A stretch of 64,000 nucleotides of DNA, taken from NCBI RefSeq assembly GCF_001723305.1, contig NZ_LPWF01000036.1:24193-88192 (forward strand). The letters are read 5' to 3'. A model generated the notes under the pieces. The model was not told where the DNA came from. It made no database searches and worked only from the letters and a program-made list of their open reading frames with translations. Position 1 is the stretch's first letter, and every line of letters starts with the position of its first letter. Shown in pieces: positions 16,078 to 26,251 of the stretch. The position numbers and the translations under genes are program-made. The stretch is from Methyloceanibacter superfactus (GTDB taxonomy: Bacteria > Pseudomonadota > Alphaproteobacteria > Rhizobiales > Methyloligellaceae).

Positions 16078-18537
16078 GCGCCGGCCGCGATTGAGATCTT
16101 GCACCAGGTGGAGCGCGTCCTTGGGGCCGGCCAGCCGCGAGCGATAAAGCTGCAACGTCTCCATGATCTTGATGACGTAGCGCCGCGTCTCGGTGAAGGG
16201 GATGCGCTCGATCCAATCGATGGGATCGACGTCCGGGTTGCGCGGGTCTCCGTAAATTTCCATCCATTCTTTGACGCGCCGGGACCGGCGTTGTAGGCGG
16301 CGAGCGCCAGGAAATACGATCCGCTATAGCCGTCTATCAGGTCGTTCAGAAAGGCTTCGCCGAGCTGCTGATTGTAGGCGGCGTTGGTCAGGCGCGATTG
16401 CGAGTACTGCACCTTGTAGCGCCGGGCGATGCCGCGCGCGGTCGCCGGCATCAGCTGCATCAGGCCGCTGGCTCCCACCGGGCTCTTGGCGCCGGCATGA
16501 ATTCGCTCTCCTGGCGGGACAGCGCATGGACCAGCGCCGGATCGACCCGCTCTTCGAGCAGGCTCTTGAAGGAGGGCATCACGCCGACGGGCAGGGCATA
16601 GTCGCCAAGCGGTAGGTCGCGGTTGAAGGCGATCTTCGCCAGCCTGAGGCCTATCTGCTGCCGGTCCATGGCTTTGGCGAGCTCGGCGAGGAGCACGACC
16701 TCGGCGGCGTTGTCCAGGGTCCGCGACAGCGCCAGGAAGAACTGCGGCGTGACCCATTCCATCTTAGCCGCCCGGGCGATGCCGATGCGCGCACGCCGTT
16801 CCGCGACATGAAGCGGTCGATGTCGGCCTGCGTCGGTACTGGGGTGGAGGTGACCTCGAGCCGGGCTGGGCGGGGATCGAGCGCCTGGCGCCCGAGCTGC
16901 CCGTAGAAGTATTGCGGATATTTGGCGGCGCCGTGGAAGTGAATGACGGCCGAGGCCCGATCGCCCAGCGCCAGGGCCGTGCGGCCGAGCCAATATTCGC
17001 CGAGTGCGATATTGCGCGAGTCCGTCGCCGCCTTACGCAGAGCAAGGAAGTGCCGCAGCGCCGTATTGGGCTCGTTCAGATAGCGCAGCGCCACCCAGCC
17101 CGCCAAGAACTCGGCCTCGATGAACGAGTCGCCCGAGGCCAGCCCGTGCTTGGCGGCGATCTCGTAGGCTGTGCGCGGATGTCCGTCGTTGAGCGCGGCA
17201 CGGACATTGATGCGGCGCTCGATCCACCATTCGTTGAGATCGAGCAGAACATTCGGTTCGAGGGGAGCGTCGAGCAGCAGCTTGAAGGCAATCAGACGCT
17301 GGTCCTTGTCCTTCGTGCGCCGTAGCCACTGAATATTGTTGAAGCGCAGGCCGATGTCGGCCTTGACGGCGTCGTCGGGCAGCGCGTCGAGCAACTTGCC
17401 GGCATTGCCGCCGCGTTTGATGACGGCGATGCGCGCGTCCACCTTCTTCTGCTCGTCGGGCGGAAGCAGTTTGGCGATGCGCAACGCGTCCTTGGTCACC
17501 GACTGCTTGTCGGGATAGAGCAGCTGATCGATGCGGGCGCGGTGATGCTCGACGGTGAGCATCTTGCCGTAATTGTCGAGGATCTTCTTCTCGACGGGCT
17601 CGTTGAGCCGATGATCGCGCCAGGCGGAGACGACCAGGTCCTCCGCCGCCGCCTCATTGCCGTCCTTCAGATAAACGCTGGCGAGGGCGGCCTTGCCGGC
17701 GCCGGTCTGCGGGGCCGAGGCGCCGAAGAACGCCTTGATCTGCTCGGGCGACGCTTCGCCGAGGAACAGCGACGTCTCGGCTTTCTCCCGGAGGTCGTCC
17801 TGGCCGGGCCAGTCCGGGTGCGCGATCCGGAACGCCTCGACCGCTTCGGCGTCGAGCACGGTGCTCTTATTGTGCTTGTAGCGATACCACAGAGCGAAAT
17901 CGCGCACGGCAGAGTCGGAGATCTTCGCCGCGGTCTCGTCGATGCTGCCTTTGTGGCGCATGACGAACCGCATGCGGCTCTCATCCGACGAGCCGAGATC
18001 GTAGGAGAGCAGCGGCTTCAGGACCGCGGCATAGTCGAGCGCTGGCTCCGGCGCCGGCGGATCCATGGGCGAGCCCCGGTTCGGGTTGATATCGGGCGGC
18101 GGGACCTTGACCATCTCGGGCGAGGGGGCTTGCGCCTCCTCTACGGCCGGCGCTTCGGTCGCCTCCGCGGGCTCTTCCGGTTTCGCTGGATTGCTCCCGG
18201 GGGCAGGGATCGCCGCGACGCTTGTGGTGTCGCTGCTCTCGGTTGCCGCTTCGGCCGTCGCGTCCGTCTTTGGCGCTGCGTCTGACTCGGGGACGGCGCC
18301 CGGATCGGGCGTCGCTTCGGCGCTGGTCGACGCCGTCTCCGCTGCGGCCGGAGCCGTGTCCGGTGCGGAGGGAGCAGCCTCTTGGCTGGCAGGGACTTGC
18401 TCGGCCGTGAGGACCGGGCGCTCCGGGTTGCGGTCCGGCAGCGAGACCAGGTCCGGCGCGGCCACGGACATGCCGGGTGCGACGACGCAAGCCAAGGCGA
18501 CAGCAACAGATAGATTATGCGCGCGAATGCGTTTCAT
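16078..18537 (-). pseudogene. soluble lytic murein transglycosylase, frame broken three times
   Basis: ATG 18537 opens a signal peptide and a proline/alanine-rich linker (about 25-165), followed by the all-alpha superhelical U-domain (FALWYRYKHNK, YPQYFYGQLGRQALDPRPAR). The coherent protein then shifts frame at about 16795 (FFLALSRTLDNAAEVVLLAE), at about 16500 (GASGLMQLMPATARGIARR) and at about 16285 (WMEIYGDPRNPDVDPIDWIE). SLT hallmarks are present: SRQESEF with the catalytic Glu, GASGLMQLMPATA and LAAYNAGPG. It would cut septal and lateral peptidoglycan from the periplasm. No stop is seen after the SLT domain; the last frame runs on into the neighbouring hydrolase. The multiple indels match the consensus-error pattern of the window, so the gene may be intact. 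Confidence 0.8.
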
Positions 18538-18905
18538 CTCGTCGATCGGTACCGGTTACGACCTGCGTCTAGCGGTCAGGACGTCCCCCGACCGGGGAGC
18601 CGCGACGATAAAGTCCACAGCAGTGTACCTAAATTGAACAATGTCTGAAAGATTCCGGCGGAAAAATGACTGAAACCGGCTTGTCCAAGGTTAGAAGATC
18701 CCTGAGAAGAATTGGCTAAGCTGTTCCCCACCATGCTATTTCCGCGAGTAGAGACTCGTGGCGCCCCGCCGGCTTTATCCCTAACGTGGCGCGCGAGCGG
18801 GAGGCTGGCTTGCCGCCTCAACCGTCAGACCCTATTGTCCGCCCGACTTTTTGCACCCGGTCCCCCATAATCCAGTGCTTGCCCCTAGGAGCTTTCGCTT
18901 TGTCC
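18538..18905. other. 368-bp divergent intergenic region (slt / dapA)
   Basis: This separates the minus-strand transglycosylase from plus-strand dapA and must hold both promoters. I see no gene, no strong hairpin and no repeat. An in-frame TTG at 18851 can extend dapA artificially because of an indel near 18920. Confidence 0.5.
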
Positions 18906-19789
18906 ATGCCGCCGTTCAAGGCTCGATCACGGCCCTCATCACGCCCTTCAAGGATGGTTCGCTCGACGAGGCCGCCTTCCGCAAACTCGTGGAGTGGCAG
19001 ATCGACCAGGGCACGCACGGCCTCGTGCCGTGCGGCACCACCGGGGAGTCGCCGACGCTAACCCATGACGAGCATCGCCGCGTCATCGAGCTGTGCATCG
19101 AGGCGGCCGGAGGCCGCGTGCCGGTCATCGCGGGAACCGGCTCGAATTCAACACGCGAAGCCGTCGCGCTCACGCAACACGCCAAGGAAGCCGGCGCCGA
19201 CGGCGCCCTCGTGGTGACGCCCTATTACAACAAGCCCACCCAGGAGGGGCTCTACCTCCACTACAAGGCGATCAACGACGCCGCCGACATTCCGATCGTG
19301 ATCTACAATATTCCCGGCCGGAGCGTCGTCGACATGTCGGTGGACACCATGGCGCGGCTGTTCAACCTCAAGAACATTGTCGGGGTGAAGGACGCGACCG
19401 CCAACATGGCCCGCGTCAGCCTGCAGCGCGCCGCCATGGGTCACGACTTCATCCAGCTTTCGGGCGAGGACGCCACGGCGCTCGGCTTCATGGCCCATGG
19501 CGGACAGGGCTGCATCTCGGTCACCGCCAATGTGGCGCCGGCACTCTGTTCGGAGTTCCAGCTCGCTTGCTTGGCCCAAAATTACAAGCGGGCGCTCGAG
19601 TTGCAGGATCGCCTACTGCCGCTACATGAAGCCTTGTTCGTCGAAGCCAATCCCGGCCCGGTGAAATACGCGGCCGAGAAGCTCGGCCTCTGCTCCGGCG
19701 TTACGCGGTTGCCGCTGGCACCGATCGCCGAAAGCTCGCGCAAGCGGGTTGATGAGGCGTTGGCGGCGGTCGGCCTCGCGGGCGCCTAA
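18906..19789 (+). CDS. dapA: 4-hydroxy-tetrahydrodipicolinate synthase (indel near start)
   Basis: This enzyme condenses pyruvate with aspartate semialdehyde, the first step specific to lysine/diaminopimelate synthesis. Visible motifs are [35 protein letters not shown] (the GTTGE loop), [30 protein letters not shown] (catalytic Tyr) and [12 protein letters not shown] (Schiff-base Lys). The natural start is ATG 18906 (MPPFK...), but the frame breaks after the fifth codon because AAGG at 18918-18921 has one G fewer than the expected AAGGG. The rest reads cleanly in the other frame to 19789. smpB follows 17 bp later. Confidence 0.95.
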
Positions 19790-19806
19790 GGCCAGAGGAT
19801 CGCGAC

Positions 19807-20277
19807 ATGGCGCCGAAGCGCGACAGCGGCAAGCTCGTCGCCGAGAATCGAAAAGCCCGCTACAGCTACGAGATCGGTGAGACGCTCGAAGCGGGCCTCG
19901 TGCTGACGGGCTCCGAGGTGAAGTCGCTGCGCCAAGGCAAGGCGACCATCGCGGAGTCTTATGCCTCGAACGAAAACGGCGAGCTTTATCTGATCAACGC
20001 CCATATCGCCGAATATCCGGGCGCCGCCCGGGACGGCCACGCGCCGACCAGGCCGCGAAAGCTTCTGCTGCATGCACGCGAGGCGGCGCGCTTCCTCGGC
20101 GCCATTCAGCGCGAGGGCATGGCGCTCGTGCCGCTGAGGCTCTATTTCAACGCCCGTGGCATCGCCAAGATCCAGCTTGGCTTGGGGCGCGGTAAGAAGC
20201 TCCACGACAAGCGCGAGACCGAGAAGAAGCGCGATTGGGAGCGCCAGAAGGGCCGGCTCATGCGGGAGAAGGGCTGA
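19807..20277 (+). CDS. smpB: SsrA (tmRNA)-binding protein SmpB
   Basis: This is a 156-residue protein, normal for the family. It carries [20 protein letters not shown], then [20 protein letters not shown], the standard OB-fold core, followed by [42 protein letters not shown] and the basic tail [20 protein letters not shown]. SmpB delivers tmRNA to stalled ribosomes for trans-translation. It is co-oriented with dapA (17-bp gap) and followed at once by the peroxiredoxin-like gene, as is common in this order. Confidence 0.96.
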   Translation: MAPKRDSGKLVAENRKARYSYEIGETLEAGLVLTGSEVKSLRQGKATIAESYASNENGELYLINAHIAEYPGAARDGHAPTRPRKLLLHAREAARFLGAIQREGMALVPLRLYFNARGIAKIQLGLGRGKKLHDKRETEKKRDWERQKGRLMREKG

Positions 20278-20278
20278 T

Positions 20279-20797
20279 ATGGAAGACGGCGGGCTCGACC
20301 ACGTCACACCCGGCATGCTGTTGCCGCCGATCGACCTACCGTCGACGGACGGCGGCCGCGTGCATCTCGCCACGCTTACCGGCCGGAGCGTACTCGCGGT
20401 CTACCCCTGGACCGGACGCCCCGGGCAGCCGAACCCGCCCCACTGGGACGACATCCACGGGGCCCATGGCTCCACGCCTGAGCTAGAGGGTTTTCGCGAT
20501 CTCTCCGAGGAAATCGCCCGGCACGGCGCGCGCATCTTCGCCCTAAGCCGTCAAACCACGGACTACCAGCAGGAAGCAGTGGAGCGCCTGCGCCTACCGT
20601 TCCCGATCCTGAGCGACGAGCATGGCAGCTTCAGCGAGGCCTTCGCCTTACCCAGTTTCACAACCGGCGGCGAGAGCTACCTGAAAAGACTCACACTCAT
20701 GCTGCGCGACGGTGAAGTCGAATGGGTGTTCTATCCGGTGATGGACCCCGCGGGGCACGCCGGCGAGATTCTGGCCTGGTTGAAGCAAGAGGCGTAA
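20279..20797 (+). CDS. peroxiredoxin-like protein lacking cysteine
   Basis: The start is ATG 20279, overlapping the smpB stop region; longer ORF versions are smpB shadow. The product is about 172 residues with the thioredoxin-fold order of AhpC/TSA/PrxQ proteins: LPPIDLPSTDGGRVHLATL, LAVYPWTGRPGQPNPPHWDD, GAHGSTPELEGFRDLSEEI, ARIFALSRQTTDYQQEAVER, and LPFPILSDEHGSFSEAFALP. The position where PrxQ enzymes carry the peroxidatic Cys is occupied by Ser (AHGSTPEL), and no Cys is present anywhere in the protein. A thiol-peroxidase reaction is therefore not possible as written. The function is uncertain. Confidence 0.75.
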   Translation: MEDGGLDHVTPGMLLPPIDLPSTDGGRVHLATLTGRSVLAVYPWTGRPGQPNPPHWDDIHGAHGSTPELEGFRDLSEEIARHGARIFALSRQTTDYQQEAVERLRLPFPILSDEHGSFSEAFALPSFTTGGESYLKRLTLMLRDGEVEWVFYPVMDPAGHAGEILAWLKQEA

Positions 20798-20804
20798 AGC
20801 GCCT

Positions 20805-21212
20805 TCAGTCCCCCATGGCGTCGTCTTCGGCGTCCTCCACCGAATAGCCGAGCCGGTCGAGCGCCTCTTCCAAATAGTCGGACAGAAGCGGCATGCCGAT
20901 GAGATAGTCCGCGGTGCGGTTGGTTCGTTCGGCGCGGGCGGTCTCCAAAGCATCGTCGATCTCGTCCGGGCCGAACGAGCCGCGGCCGATCCAAGCGAGT
21001 GCCACCAGGCTCACTTGCTCGTCCTCGTTCAGATCGTGGATGAACTCCTTGAGCTCGGCCAAGGTCGCATCGTCGGAGAAGGATTCGAGGATCGAATCCG
21101 CGTCATGGTCGGAGGTGGCGCCGTCGTCCCAAGCGCCGACCTTGGCGGCACATTCCCGCGCCTTAACGATGACAAAGCCGACTTTGGTCGGTGAGATTTC
21201 CAACCCCGCCAT
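20805..21212 (-). CDS. DUF3775 family protein
   Basis: The start is ATG 21212 (MAGLEISPTKVGFVIVKARE); the upstream extension has no support. The product is about 135 residues and very acidic. It has KVGAWDDGATSD, a DDATLAELKEFIHDLNEDEQ segment followed by VSLVALAWIGRGSF, and GMPLLSDYLEEALDRLGYSV near the end. This pattern, including the ELxxFIxxLxxDEQ block, is that of DUF3775, widespread in Hyphomicrobiales and without a known function. It lies convergent to the peroxiredoxin-like gene with an 8-bp gap. Confidence 0.75.
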   Translation of the reverse strand: MAGLEISPTKVGFVIVKARECAAKVGAWDDGATSDHDADSILESFSDDATLAELKEFIHDLNEDEQVSLVALAWIGRGSFGPDEIDDALETARAERTNRTADYLIGMPLLSDYLEEALDRLGYSVEDAEDDAMGD

Positions 21213-21296
21213 GAGGACGCCTCGCTGCAATAGATGATCCTTGCGAGCATGCCCGACTTGCCCCCTGCCAGCAAGCCGCACCAAGCCGCAAAGAGA

Positions 21297-21956
21297 CTAG
21301 CGCGCGAGGCTCTCCGCGGCCGCGCCCACCACCGCCTCGAACATGGGCGTCGTGAGCCGCCCCGTGTTCGTGTTCTGGCGGGAGCAATGATAGCTGTCGA
21401 ACAGAATGAGCCCGGCCGGAAGGTCGTGGCGCGCGCCGTGCGCGAACGGGAAGTCGCGCTTTCTCAACTGAAATGTTTCGAGAATGCTGTCATGGGCGAT
21501 GCGGCCGATGGCGAGCAGCGTGCGCAAATTCGGTACGCCGCCATGCGGCGACGAGAAAGGCGCGGCAGCGGCAATCTCGTCCGGCTTCGGCTTGTTCTGC
21601 GGCGGCACGCAGCGCACCGCATTGGTGATCATGCAGTCGACCAGCTCGAGCGCTTCCGGGGCGTCCACGTCATGCGTGCCGTGGGCGAGGCCGGTCTTGA
21701 GCAGCGTGCGGTAAAGAAGCTCCCCCGCATGGTCGCCGAGAAAAGGGCGCCCGGTGCGGTTGGCGCCCCTGAGACCCGGCGCCAGCCCGACGATGAGGAG
21801 CGCGGCCGTCTCGGGACCGAAGGAAGGTACAGCCCCATTGAACCAATCCGGATGGGCCGCCTCGTTGTCGCGGCGGAATGCCACGAGGCGCGGGCAAAGC
21901 GCGCAATCCGGCGCCGGTTCGGCTGGGGCTGGCGAAGCGATGTCGGCGAGCGGCAT
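21297..21956 (-). CDS. uracil-DNA glycosylase, family 5 (UDGb) type
   Basis: It removes uracil (and possibly hypoxanthine) from DNA. ATG 21956 is chosen; a TTG at 22004 is in frame. The product is about 219 residues. Motifs are DCALCPRLVAFR (Fe-S CxxC), WFNGAVPSFGPETAALLIVG, LAPGLRGANRTGRPFLGDHA, MITNAVRCVPPQNKPKP, VPNLRTLLAIGRIAHDS and SYHCSRQNTNTGRLT. Around 21555 the segment AAAAPFSSPHGG looks out of frame: an alternative frame there reads AFLVA, as in relatives, so two compensating indels are likely. That stretch normally carries a third cluster Cys. Base-excision repair role. Confidence 0.85.
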   Translation of the reverse strand: MPLADIASPAPAEPAPDCALCPRLVAFRRDNEAAHPDWFNGAVPSFGPETAALLIVGLAPGLRGANRTGRPFLGDHAGELLYRTLLKTGLAHGTHDVDAPEALELVDCMITNAVRCVPPQNKPKPDEIAAAAPFSSPHGGVPNLRTLLAIGRIAHDSILETFQLRKRDFPFAHGARHDLPAGLILFDSYHCSRQNTNTGRLTTPMFEAVVGAAAESLAR

Positions 21957-22011
21957 GGCTATGCCTAGCGCCGCGCGGCCCGCAACGCCAGACGCTCGCG
22001 TCAAACTACGA

Positions 22012-22626
22012 TCAGGTCTCGATCAAATCCTCGGACTCGAACTCGTCGAGCGGCTCGGGATCCTGGCGCCGGCGCGGCTCGCGATGGCCGCGCTCGGCTG
22101 GGTCGCGGCCGATCTCGTTTTGCAAATTGGCGAGGTCGATGAACTGATCAGCCTGACGGCGCAACTCGTCGGCGACCATGGGCGGGTTGGTGGCAAGCGT
22201 GGATACGACGCTGACGCGCTTGCCCTTATGCTGGAGCGCTTCCACCAGAGACCGGAAATCGCCGTCGCCGGAGAACAGCACGAGATGGTCGAGATGCTCG
22301 GCAAGCTCCATGGCATCGACCGCAAGCTCGATATCCATGTTGCCTTTGATCTTCCGCCGCCCGGCCGCATCGACGAACTCTTTGGTCGGCTTCGTCACCA
22401 TGGTGTAGCCGTTATAGTCGAGCCAATCGACCAACGGCCGGATCGACGAATATTCCTGATCCTCGATGAGCGCGGTGTAATACAGCGCCCGCACCAGCTG
22501 CCCCTTGCTGCCGAACAGCTTCAGAAGCCGTTTGTAATCAATGTCGAAGGCGAGGGATTTCGCGGCTGCGTAGAGATTGGCGCCGTCAATAAAGAGCGCG
22601 ATGCGCTCATTGGGATAAAAATGCAT
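22012..22626 (-). CDS. NYN-domain (LabA-like) protein, putative RNase
   Basis: The start is ATG 22626 (MHFYPNERIALFIDGANLYA); the ORF extension to 22734 covers the divergent leader of folK. The product is about 204 residues. The PIN-like NYN domain spans roughly 8-160 with its acidic residues in place: FIDGANL, KGNMDIELAVDAMELAEHLD and LVLFSGDGDFRSLVEALQHK. GKRVSVVSTLATNPPMVADE and LRRQADQFIDLANLQ follow. The charged C-terminus (EPLDEFESEDLIET) is variable. Family members are metal-dependent endoribonucleases or bind RNA; the target here is unknown. Confidence 0.85.
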   Translation of the reverse strand: MHFYPNERIALFIDGANLYAAAKSLAFDIDYKRLLKLFGSKGQLVRALYYTALIEDQEYSSIRPLVDWLDYNGYTMVTKPTKEFVDAAGRRKIKGNMDIELAVDAMELAEHLDHLVLFSGDGDFRSLVEALQHKGKRVSVVSTLATNPPMVADELRRQADQFIDLANLQNEIGRDPAERGHREPRRRQDPEPLDEFESEDLIET

Positions 22627-22648
22627 TGAGCGTCCTAACACTGCAAAT

Positions 22649-23262
22649 ATGGTCGACTTGAAACAAACGCATAAAGGTCTTTGTAGACAACATAAGTATG
22701 ACGAGGGCTCACCGCAATTGGTCACGCGTGGCAAGACACTGGTAGGTTTGGGCGCAAATTATCCCGGCCCCTGGGGCAGTCCCGCCGACACCATCACCCG
22801 GGCCTTGCGCGAGATCACGGGTGCGGGCGTGACGGTCGAGGCGGTCTCAGGCCTTTTTGAGACTGCGGCGGTCGGTCGCGCCGGGCAGCCGCCTTACGTC
22901 ACGCCGCAGCCGTCCTCGATACGCATCTGGGTCCTGAGGCGTTGCTGCGGCTGTTGAAGCGGGTGGAACGGGCGGCCGGGCGCCGGGGCGGCAGCCCGTG
23001 GGGGCCGCGCACCCTCGATATCGACATTCTCGACCACAAGGGGCTCGTTAAGCATTGGCGGCGAGGCCGCCCCCGATTCGCCCGGGCAGGGCGCAGACCC
23101 CTTGTTCTGCCCCATCCGTGGATCGACAAGCGGCCTTTCGTGCTCCGGCCGCTGCTCGACATCGCCCCGGATTGGCGCCATCCGGTGCTGAAACGGACCG
23201 CGCGGGAGCTGTGGCGCCAAGCCGCCGGCGGCCGCCAAGGCCAAGTGATGCGTAAGCTTTGA
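22649..23262 (+). CDS. folK: 6-hydroxymethyl-7,8-dihydropterin pyrophosphokinase (one frameshift)
   Basis: This step transfers pyrophosphate from ATP to the pterin in folate synthesis. From 22649 the first frame gives TLVGLGANYPGPWGSPADTI, then AVSGLFETAAVGRAGQPPYV. At about 22901 one base (probably A of GTCAAC) is missing. The second frame continues VLDTHLGPEALLRLLKRVER, GSPWGPRTLDIDIL (signature) and PLVLPHPWIDKRPFVLRPL. The stretch KHWRRGRPRF may hide two further compensating changes. The start codon is not certain; ATG 22649 gives an unusually long N-terminus. It is divergent from the NYN gene and followed by rpoZ. Confidence 0.85.
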
Positions 23263-23340
23263 GCTGCGGTTCGGCTTGCATGCCCGCCGCGAACTGCATA
23301 AATAGGGGCTAAATCTGCCCAATTTCAAAAGGATCACCTC

Positions 23341-23922
23341 ATGGCTCGCGTCACCGTCGAGGACTGCGTCGACAAGATTCCGAACCGCTTCGAGCTCGTC
23401 CTGCTCGCCGGCCATCGCGCCCGCACCATTTCCGCCGGCGCCCAGATCGCCGTGCAGCGGGATAACGACAAGAACCCGGTGGTGGCGCTGCGTGAGATTG
23501 CCGAGAAGAAAATTGCGACCGACGACCTCAAGGAAGATTTCATCCACTCCATGCAGAAATACGTCGAAGTGGATGAGCCCGAGGCGGAAGCCGTGCCGAT
23601 GCTGTCGCAGGACACGCGGATGCCCGTCCTCGGCCAGGACGATCAGTCGAACGACACGGCGATCGACAAGATGACCGAGGAGGAGCTGTTGCGCCGGATG
23701 GCGACACAGGCGCTTCGGATGGCTCGAATGCGGGACCGCGCGCACGCTGAGCCTGACGAGACCCTAGAGCGCGGCGCGTTTCATATTGCCTCGCCGCGAC
23801 GTCGTTCCGGCGAATGCCGGAATCCACAGAGACCGGTTTCGATCATGCTGACCTGGATCCCGGCTTGCGCCGGGGCGACGATGGTGCCGCGTTCGACAGT
23901 CTTCCTTAGGCACGCCCCATGA
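23341..23922 (+). CDS. rpoZ: RNA polymerase omega subunit with repeat-encoded C-terminal extension
   Basis: Residues 1-117 are canonical omega ([20 protein letters not shown], then [20 protein letters not shown], then [20 protein letters not shown], ending [13 protein letters not shown]). Omega promotes RNA polymerase assembly and carries a ppGpp site. From about residue 153 the frame runs through an interspersed palindromic repeat and reaches a stop at 23922, giving 193 residues against the usual 130 or so. The stop overlaps the rsh start (ATGA at 23919), pairing omega with the (p)ppGpp enzyme in one operon. Confidence 0.85.
   Translation: MARVTVEDCVDKIPNRFELVLLAGHRARTISAGAQIAVQRDNDKNPVVALREIAEKKIATDDLKEDFIHSMQKYVEVDEPEAEAVPMLSQDTRMPVLGQDDQSNDTAIDKMTEEELLRRMATQALRMARMRDRAHAEPDETLERGAFHIASPRRRSGECRNPQRPVSIMLTWIPACAGATMVPRSTVFLRHAP
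23800..23880. repeat. REP/RIME-like palindromic interspersed element
   Basis: The arms are CGTCGTTCCGGCGAATGCCGG plus AATCCA (23800-23826) and TGGATCCCGGCTTGCGCCGG plus GGCGACG (23854-23880). They pair as a long imperfect hairpin around a 27-nt centre. The 'TTCCGGCGAAnGCCGGAATCCA ... TGGATCCCGGCTTnCGCCGGG' form is the well-known palindromic repeat of rhizobial and related genomes. It lies wholly inside the 3' part of the rpoZ reading frame. Confidence 0.8.
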
Positions 23923-26135
23923 CCCGCCAATACGAGCTGGTCGAGCGTGTGCTGAGCTATCAACCCACCGCCGACGAGGCGATGCTGAACCGCGCCTATG
24001 TCTACGCCATGAAGGCGCACGGCAATCAGAAGCGCGCGTCGGGCGCACCGTATTTCTCTCACCCCCTCGAAGTCGCCGCCATCCTCGCCGAGATGCGTCT
24101 CGACGACGCGACCATCGCCACCGCGCTCCTCCATGACACCATCGAGGATACCGACGTCACGCGGACCGAGATCGACACGATGTTCGGGGCCGAGATCGGC
24201 ACGCTGGTCGACGGTCTGACCAAGATCAAGAAGCTCGACCTCGTCACCAAGAAGGCCGAGCAGGCCGAGAACTTCCGCAAGCTGTTGCTTGCCATCTCCA
24301 GCGACATCCGCGTTCTGCTCGTCAAGCTCGCCGACCGTCTGCACAACATGCGGACGCTCGAGCACATGAAGCCGGCGAAGCGCAAGATCATCGCCGAGGA
24401 GACCATGGACATCTATGCGCCGTTGGCCGGCCGCATGGGCATGCAGTGGTTGCGCGAGGAGCTTGAGGATCACGCCTTCCGCTGGCTCAATCCGGAAGCC
24501 TATGCCGCCGTGGTCGAGCGTTTGAAGATCTTGCGCGCACACACGCAAGGATTGATTGACGAGATCGAGGGCGCGCTCATCACCAAACTCAAAGAGGCGA
24601 AGGTCCGCTGCATCGTCGCCGGCCGCGAGAAGAAGCCCTACGCTATTTGGAGCAAGATGGAGCGGAAGCAGATCTCGCTCGAGCAGCTCTCCGACATCTA
24701 CGGTTTCCGCATCGTCGTCCCCGAGGTCCCCGACTGCTATCATGCGCTCGCCGTCGTGCACACGACGTGGCACGCGGTGCCGGGCCGGTTCAAGGACTAC
24801 ATCTCCAATCCAAAGCAGAACGACTACCAGTCGATCCACACCACCATCGTCGGTCCCCGGCATCAGCGTGTCGAGCTGCAGATCCGCACCGAGCTGATGC
24901 ACTCGATCGCCGAATACGGCGTCGCCGCGCATGCGCTGTACAAGGACACGAACGGCGCCAACGGCAAGGCGGTCCCGTCGCAAGACTCAAACGCCTATCG
25001 CTGGTTGCGCCATCTCGTCGGCATGCTGCTCGACGGCGACAATCCGGAGGAGTTCCTCGAGCACACCAAACTCGAGCTGTTTCAGGACCAGGTGTTTTGC
25101 TTCACGCCCAAGGGCCGCCTGATCGCGCTGCCGCGTGGGGCGAACTGCATCGACTTCGCCTATGCGGTGCACACCGATGTCGGCAACACCTGCGTTGGCG
25201 CCAAGATCAATGGCCGGCCGATGCCGCTCGCCTCGGCGCTCCGCAACGGCGACGAGGTGGAAATCATCTGCTCGACGGCGCAAGCGCCGCCGGTCGCCTG
25301 GCAGAGCCTCGCGGTCACCGGCAAGGCGCGCTCGGCCATCCGCCGTGCGACCCGCGACGCGGTGCGGGCCCAATATGGGAAGCTCGGGCGGGAGATCCTC
25401 GACCGGGCCTTCCAGCGCCGGGACAAGACCTTCAGCGAGGAGAGTCTGAGCGCGGCGCTCGGGCGCCTGTCGCAGAAGACCGCCGAAGATGTCATGGCCG
25501 CGGTGGGGCGTGGCGAGCTCGCGTCGGCGACGTGGTCCGTGCCGTCTTTCCCGAGGAGGGGGCGCAGGAGGGGCCAAAGCGCCGGCGCAAAGAGCGCACC
25601 GACGAAGGCTGGTTCGGCCTCGGCAAGGTCATGGGCCTCAAATTCCGCTGGCCCGGCTCCGCCGGTAAGGAGCGGCCCGAAGGCTCAAGTGGAATTCCGA
25701 TCCGCGGCTTGCGAGGCGATTTGCCGGAATTCGCCGGACGGCGGCGCCGTGCCCGGCGACCGCATCGTTGGCATTCTGACCCCGGGGCAGGGCATCACCA
25801 TCTATCCCATCCACGCCGACGCCTTGAAGGCGTTCGACGAGGAGCCGGAGCGCTGGATCGACATCACCTGGGATATCGACGATGACAACTCGCAGCGCTT
25901 CCCCGCCAAGATCGCGGTCACGGCGATGAACGAGCCCGGCAGTCTTGCCCAGGTCGCCTCGGTGATCGGCGAGGCCGACGGCAATATCGAGAACATCAAG
26001 ATGACCAATCGGGTGGCCGACTACACCGAGATGCTGATCGATCTCGAGGTCTGGGACCTGCAACATTTGAATGAAATTCTGGCGGGCTTGCGGGCCAAGG
26101 ACGTGGTGAGCGCCGCGGCGCGCGCCGAAGGTTAG
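23919..26135 (+). CDS. bifunctional (p)ppGpp synthetase/hydrolase, RelA/SpoT homologue (two indels)
   Basis: This is a single long Rsh enzyme of about 738 residues, the usual sole Rsh of this order. The N-terminal HD hydrolase is intact (H48 in [10 protein letters not shown]72-D73 and E76-D77 in [11 protein letters not shown]). The synthetase follows ([20 protein letters not shown], then [20 protein letters not shown]), then TGS ([20 protein letters not shown]), and a C-terminal ACT ([20 protein letters not shown]). Between about 25526 (GG where GGG is expected) and 25733 (CC where CCCC is expected) the protein reads in another frame ([20 protein letters not shown], then [19 protein letters not shown]). 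The indels compensate, so downstream ACT is in frame. Confidence 0.92.
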   Translation: MTRQYELVERVLSYQPTADEAMLNRAYVYAMKAHGNQKRASGAPYFSHPLEVAAILAEMRLDDATIATALLHDTIEDTDVTRTEIDTMFGAEIGTLVDGLTKIKKLDLVTKKAEQAENFRKLLLAISSDIRVLLVKLADRLHNMRTLEHMKPAKRKIIAEETMDIYAPLAGRMGMQWLREELEDHAFRWLNPEAYAAVVERLKILRAHTQGLIDEIEGALITKLKEAKVRCIVAGREKKPYAIWSKMERKQISLEQLSDIYGFRIVVPEVPDCYHALAVVHTTWHAVPGRFKDYISNPKQNDYQSIHTTIVGPRHQRVELQIRTELMHSIAEYGVAAHALYKDTNGANGKAVPSQDSNAYRWLRHLVGMLLDGDNPEEFLEHTKLELFQDQVFCFTPKGRLIALPRGANCIDFAYAVHTDVGNTCVGAKINGRPMPLASALRNGDEVEIICSTAQAPPVAWQSLAVTGKARSAIRRATRDAVRAQYGKLGREILDRAFQRRDKTFSEESLSAALGRLSQKTAEDVMAAVGRGELASATWSVPSFPRRGRRRGQSAGAKSAPTKAGSASARSWASNSAGPAPPVRSGPKAQVEFRSAACEAICRNSPDGGAVPGDRIVGILTPGQGITIYPIHADALKAFDEEPERWIDITWDIDDDNSQRFPAKIAVTAMNEPGSLAQVASVIGEADGNIENIKMTNRVADYTEMLIDLEVWDLQHLNEILAGLRAKDVVSAAARAEG

Positions 26136-26251
26136 TCCTGGCATGTCTAGCCCTGGCATATAGAGAAAACATATCCCAAATATGGTAGGGCCTGTCGCCG
26201 AAGGGCTGGCATGAACGGGCGATCAACGCCGGTCCTTGGAACGAGGTTGTG

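Noticed and set aside
25526..25733. Programmed ribosomal frameshifting in rsh
   Set aside because: No slippery heptamer or pseudoknot is evident, the two shifts compensate, and identical indels occur in many unrelated genes.
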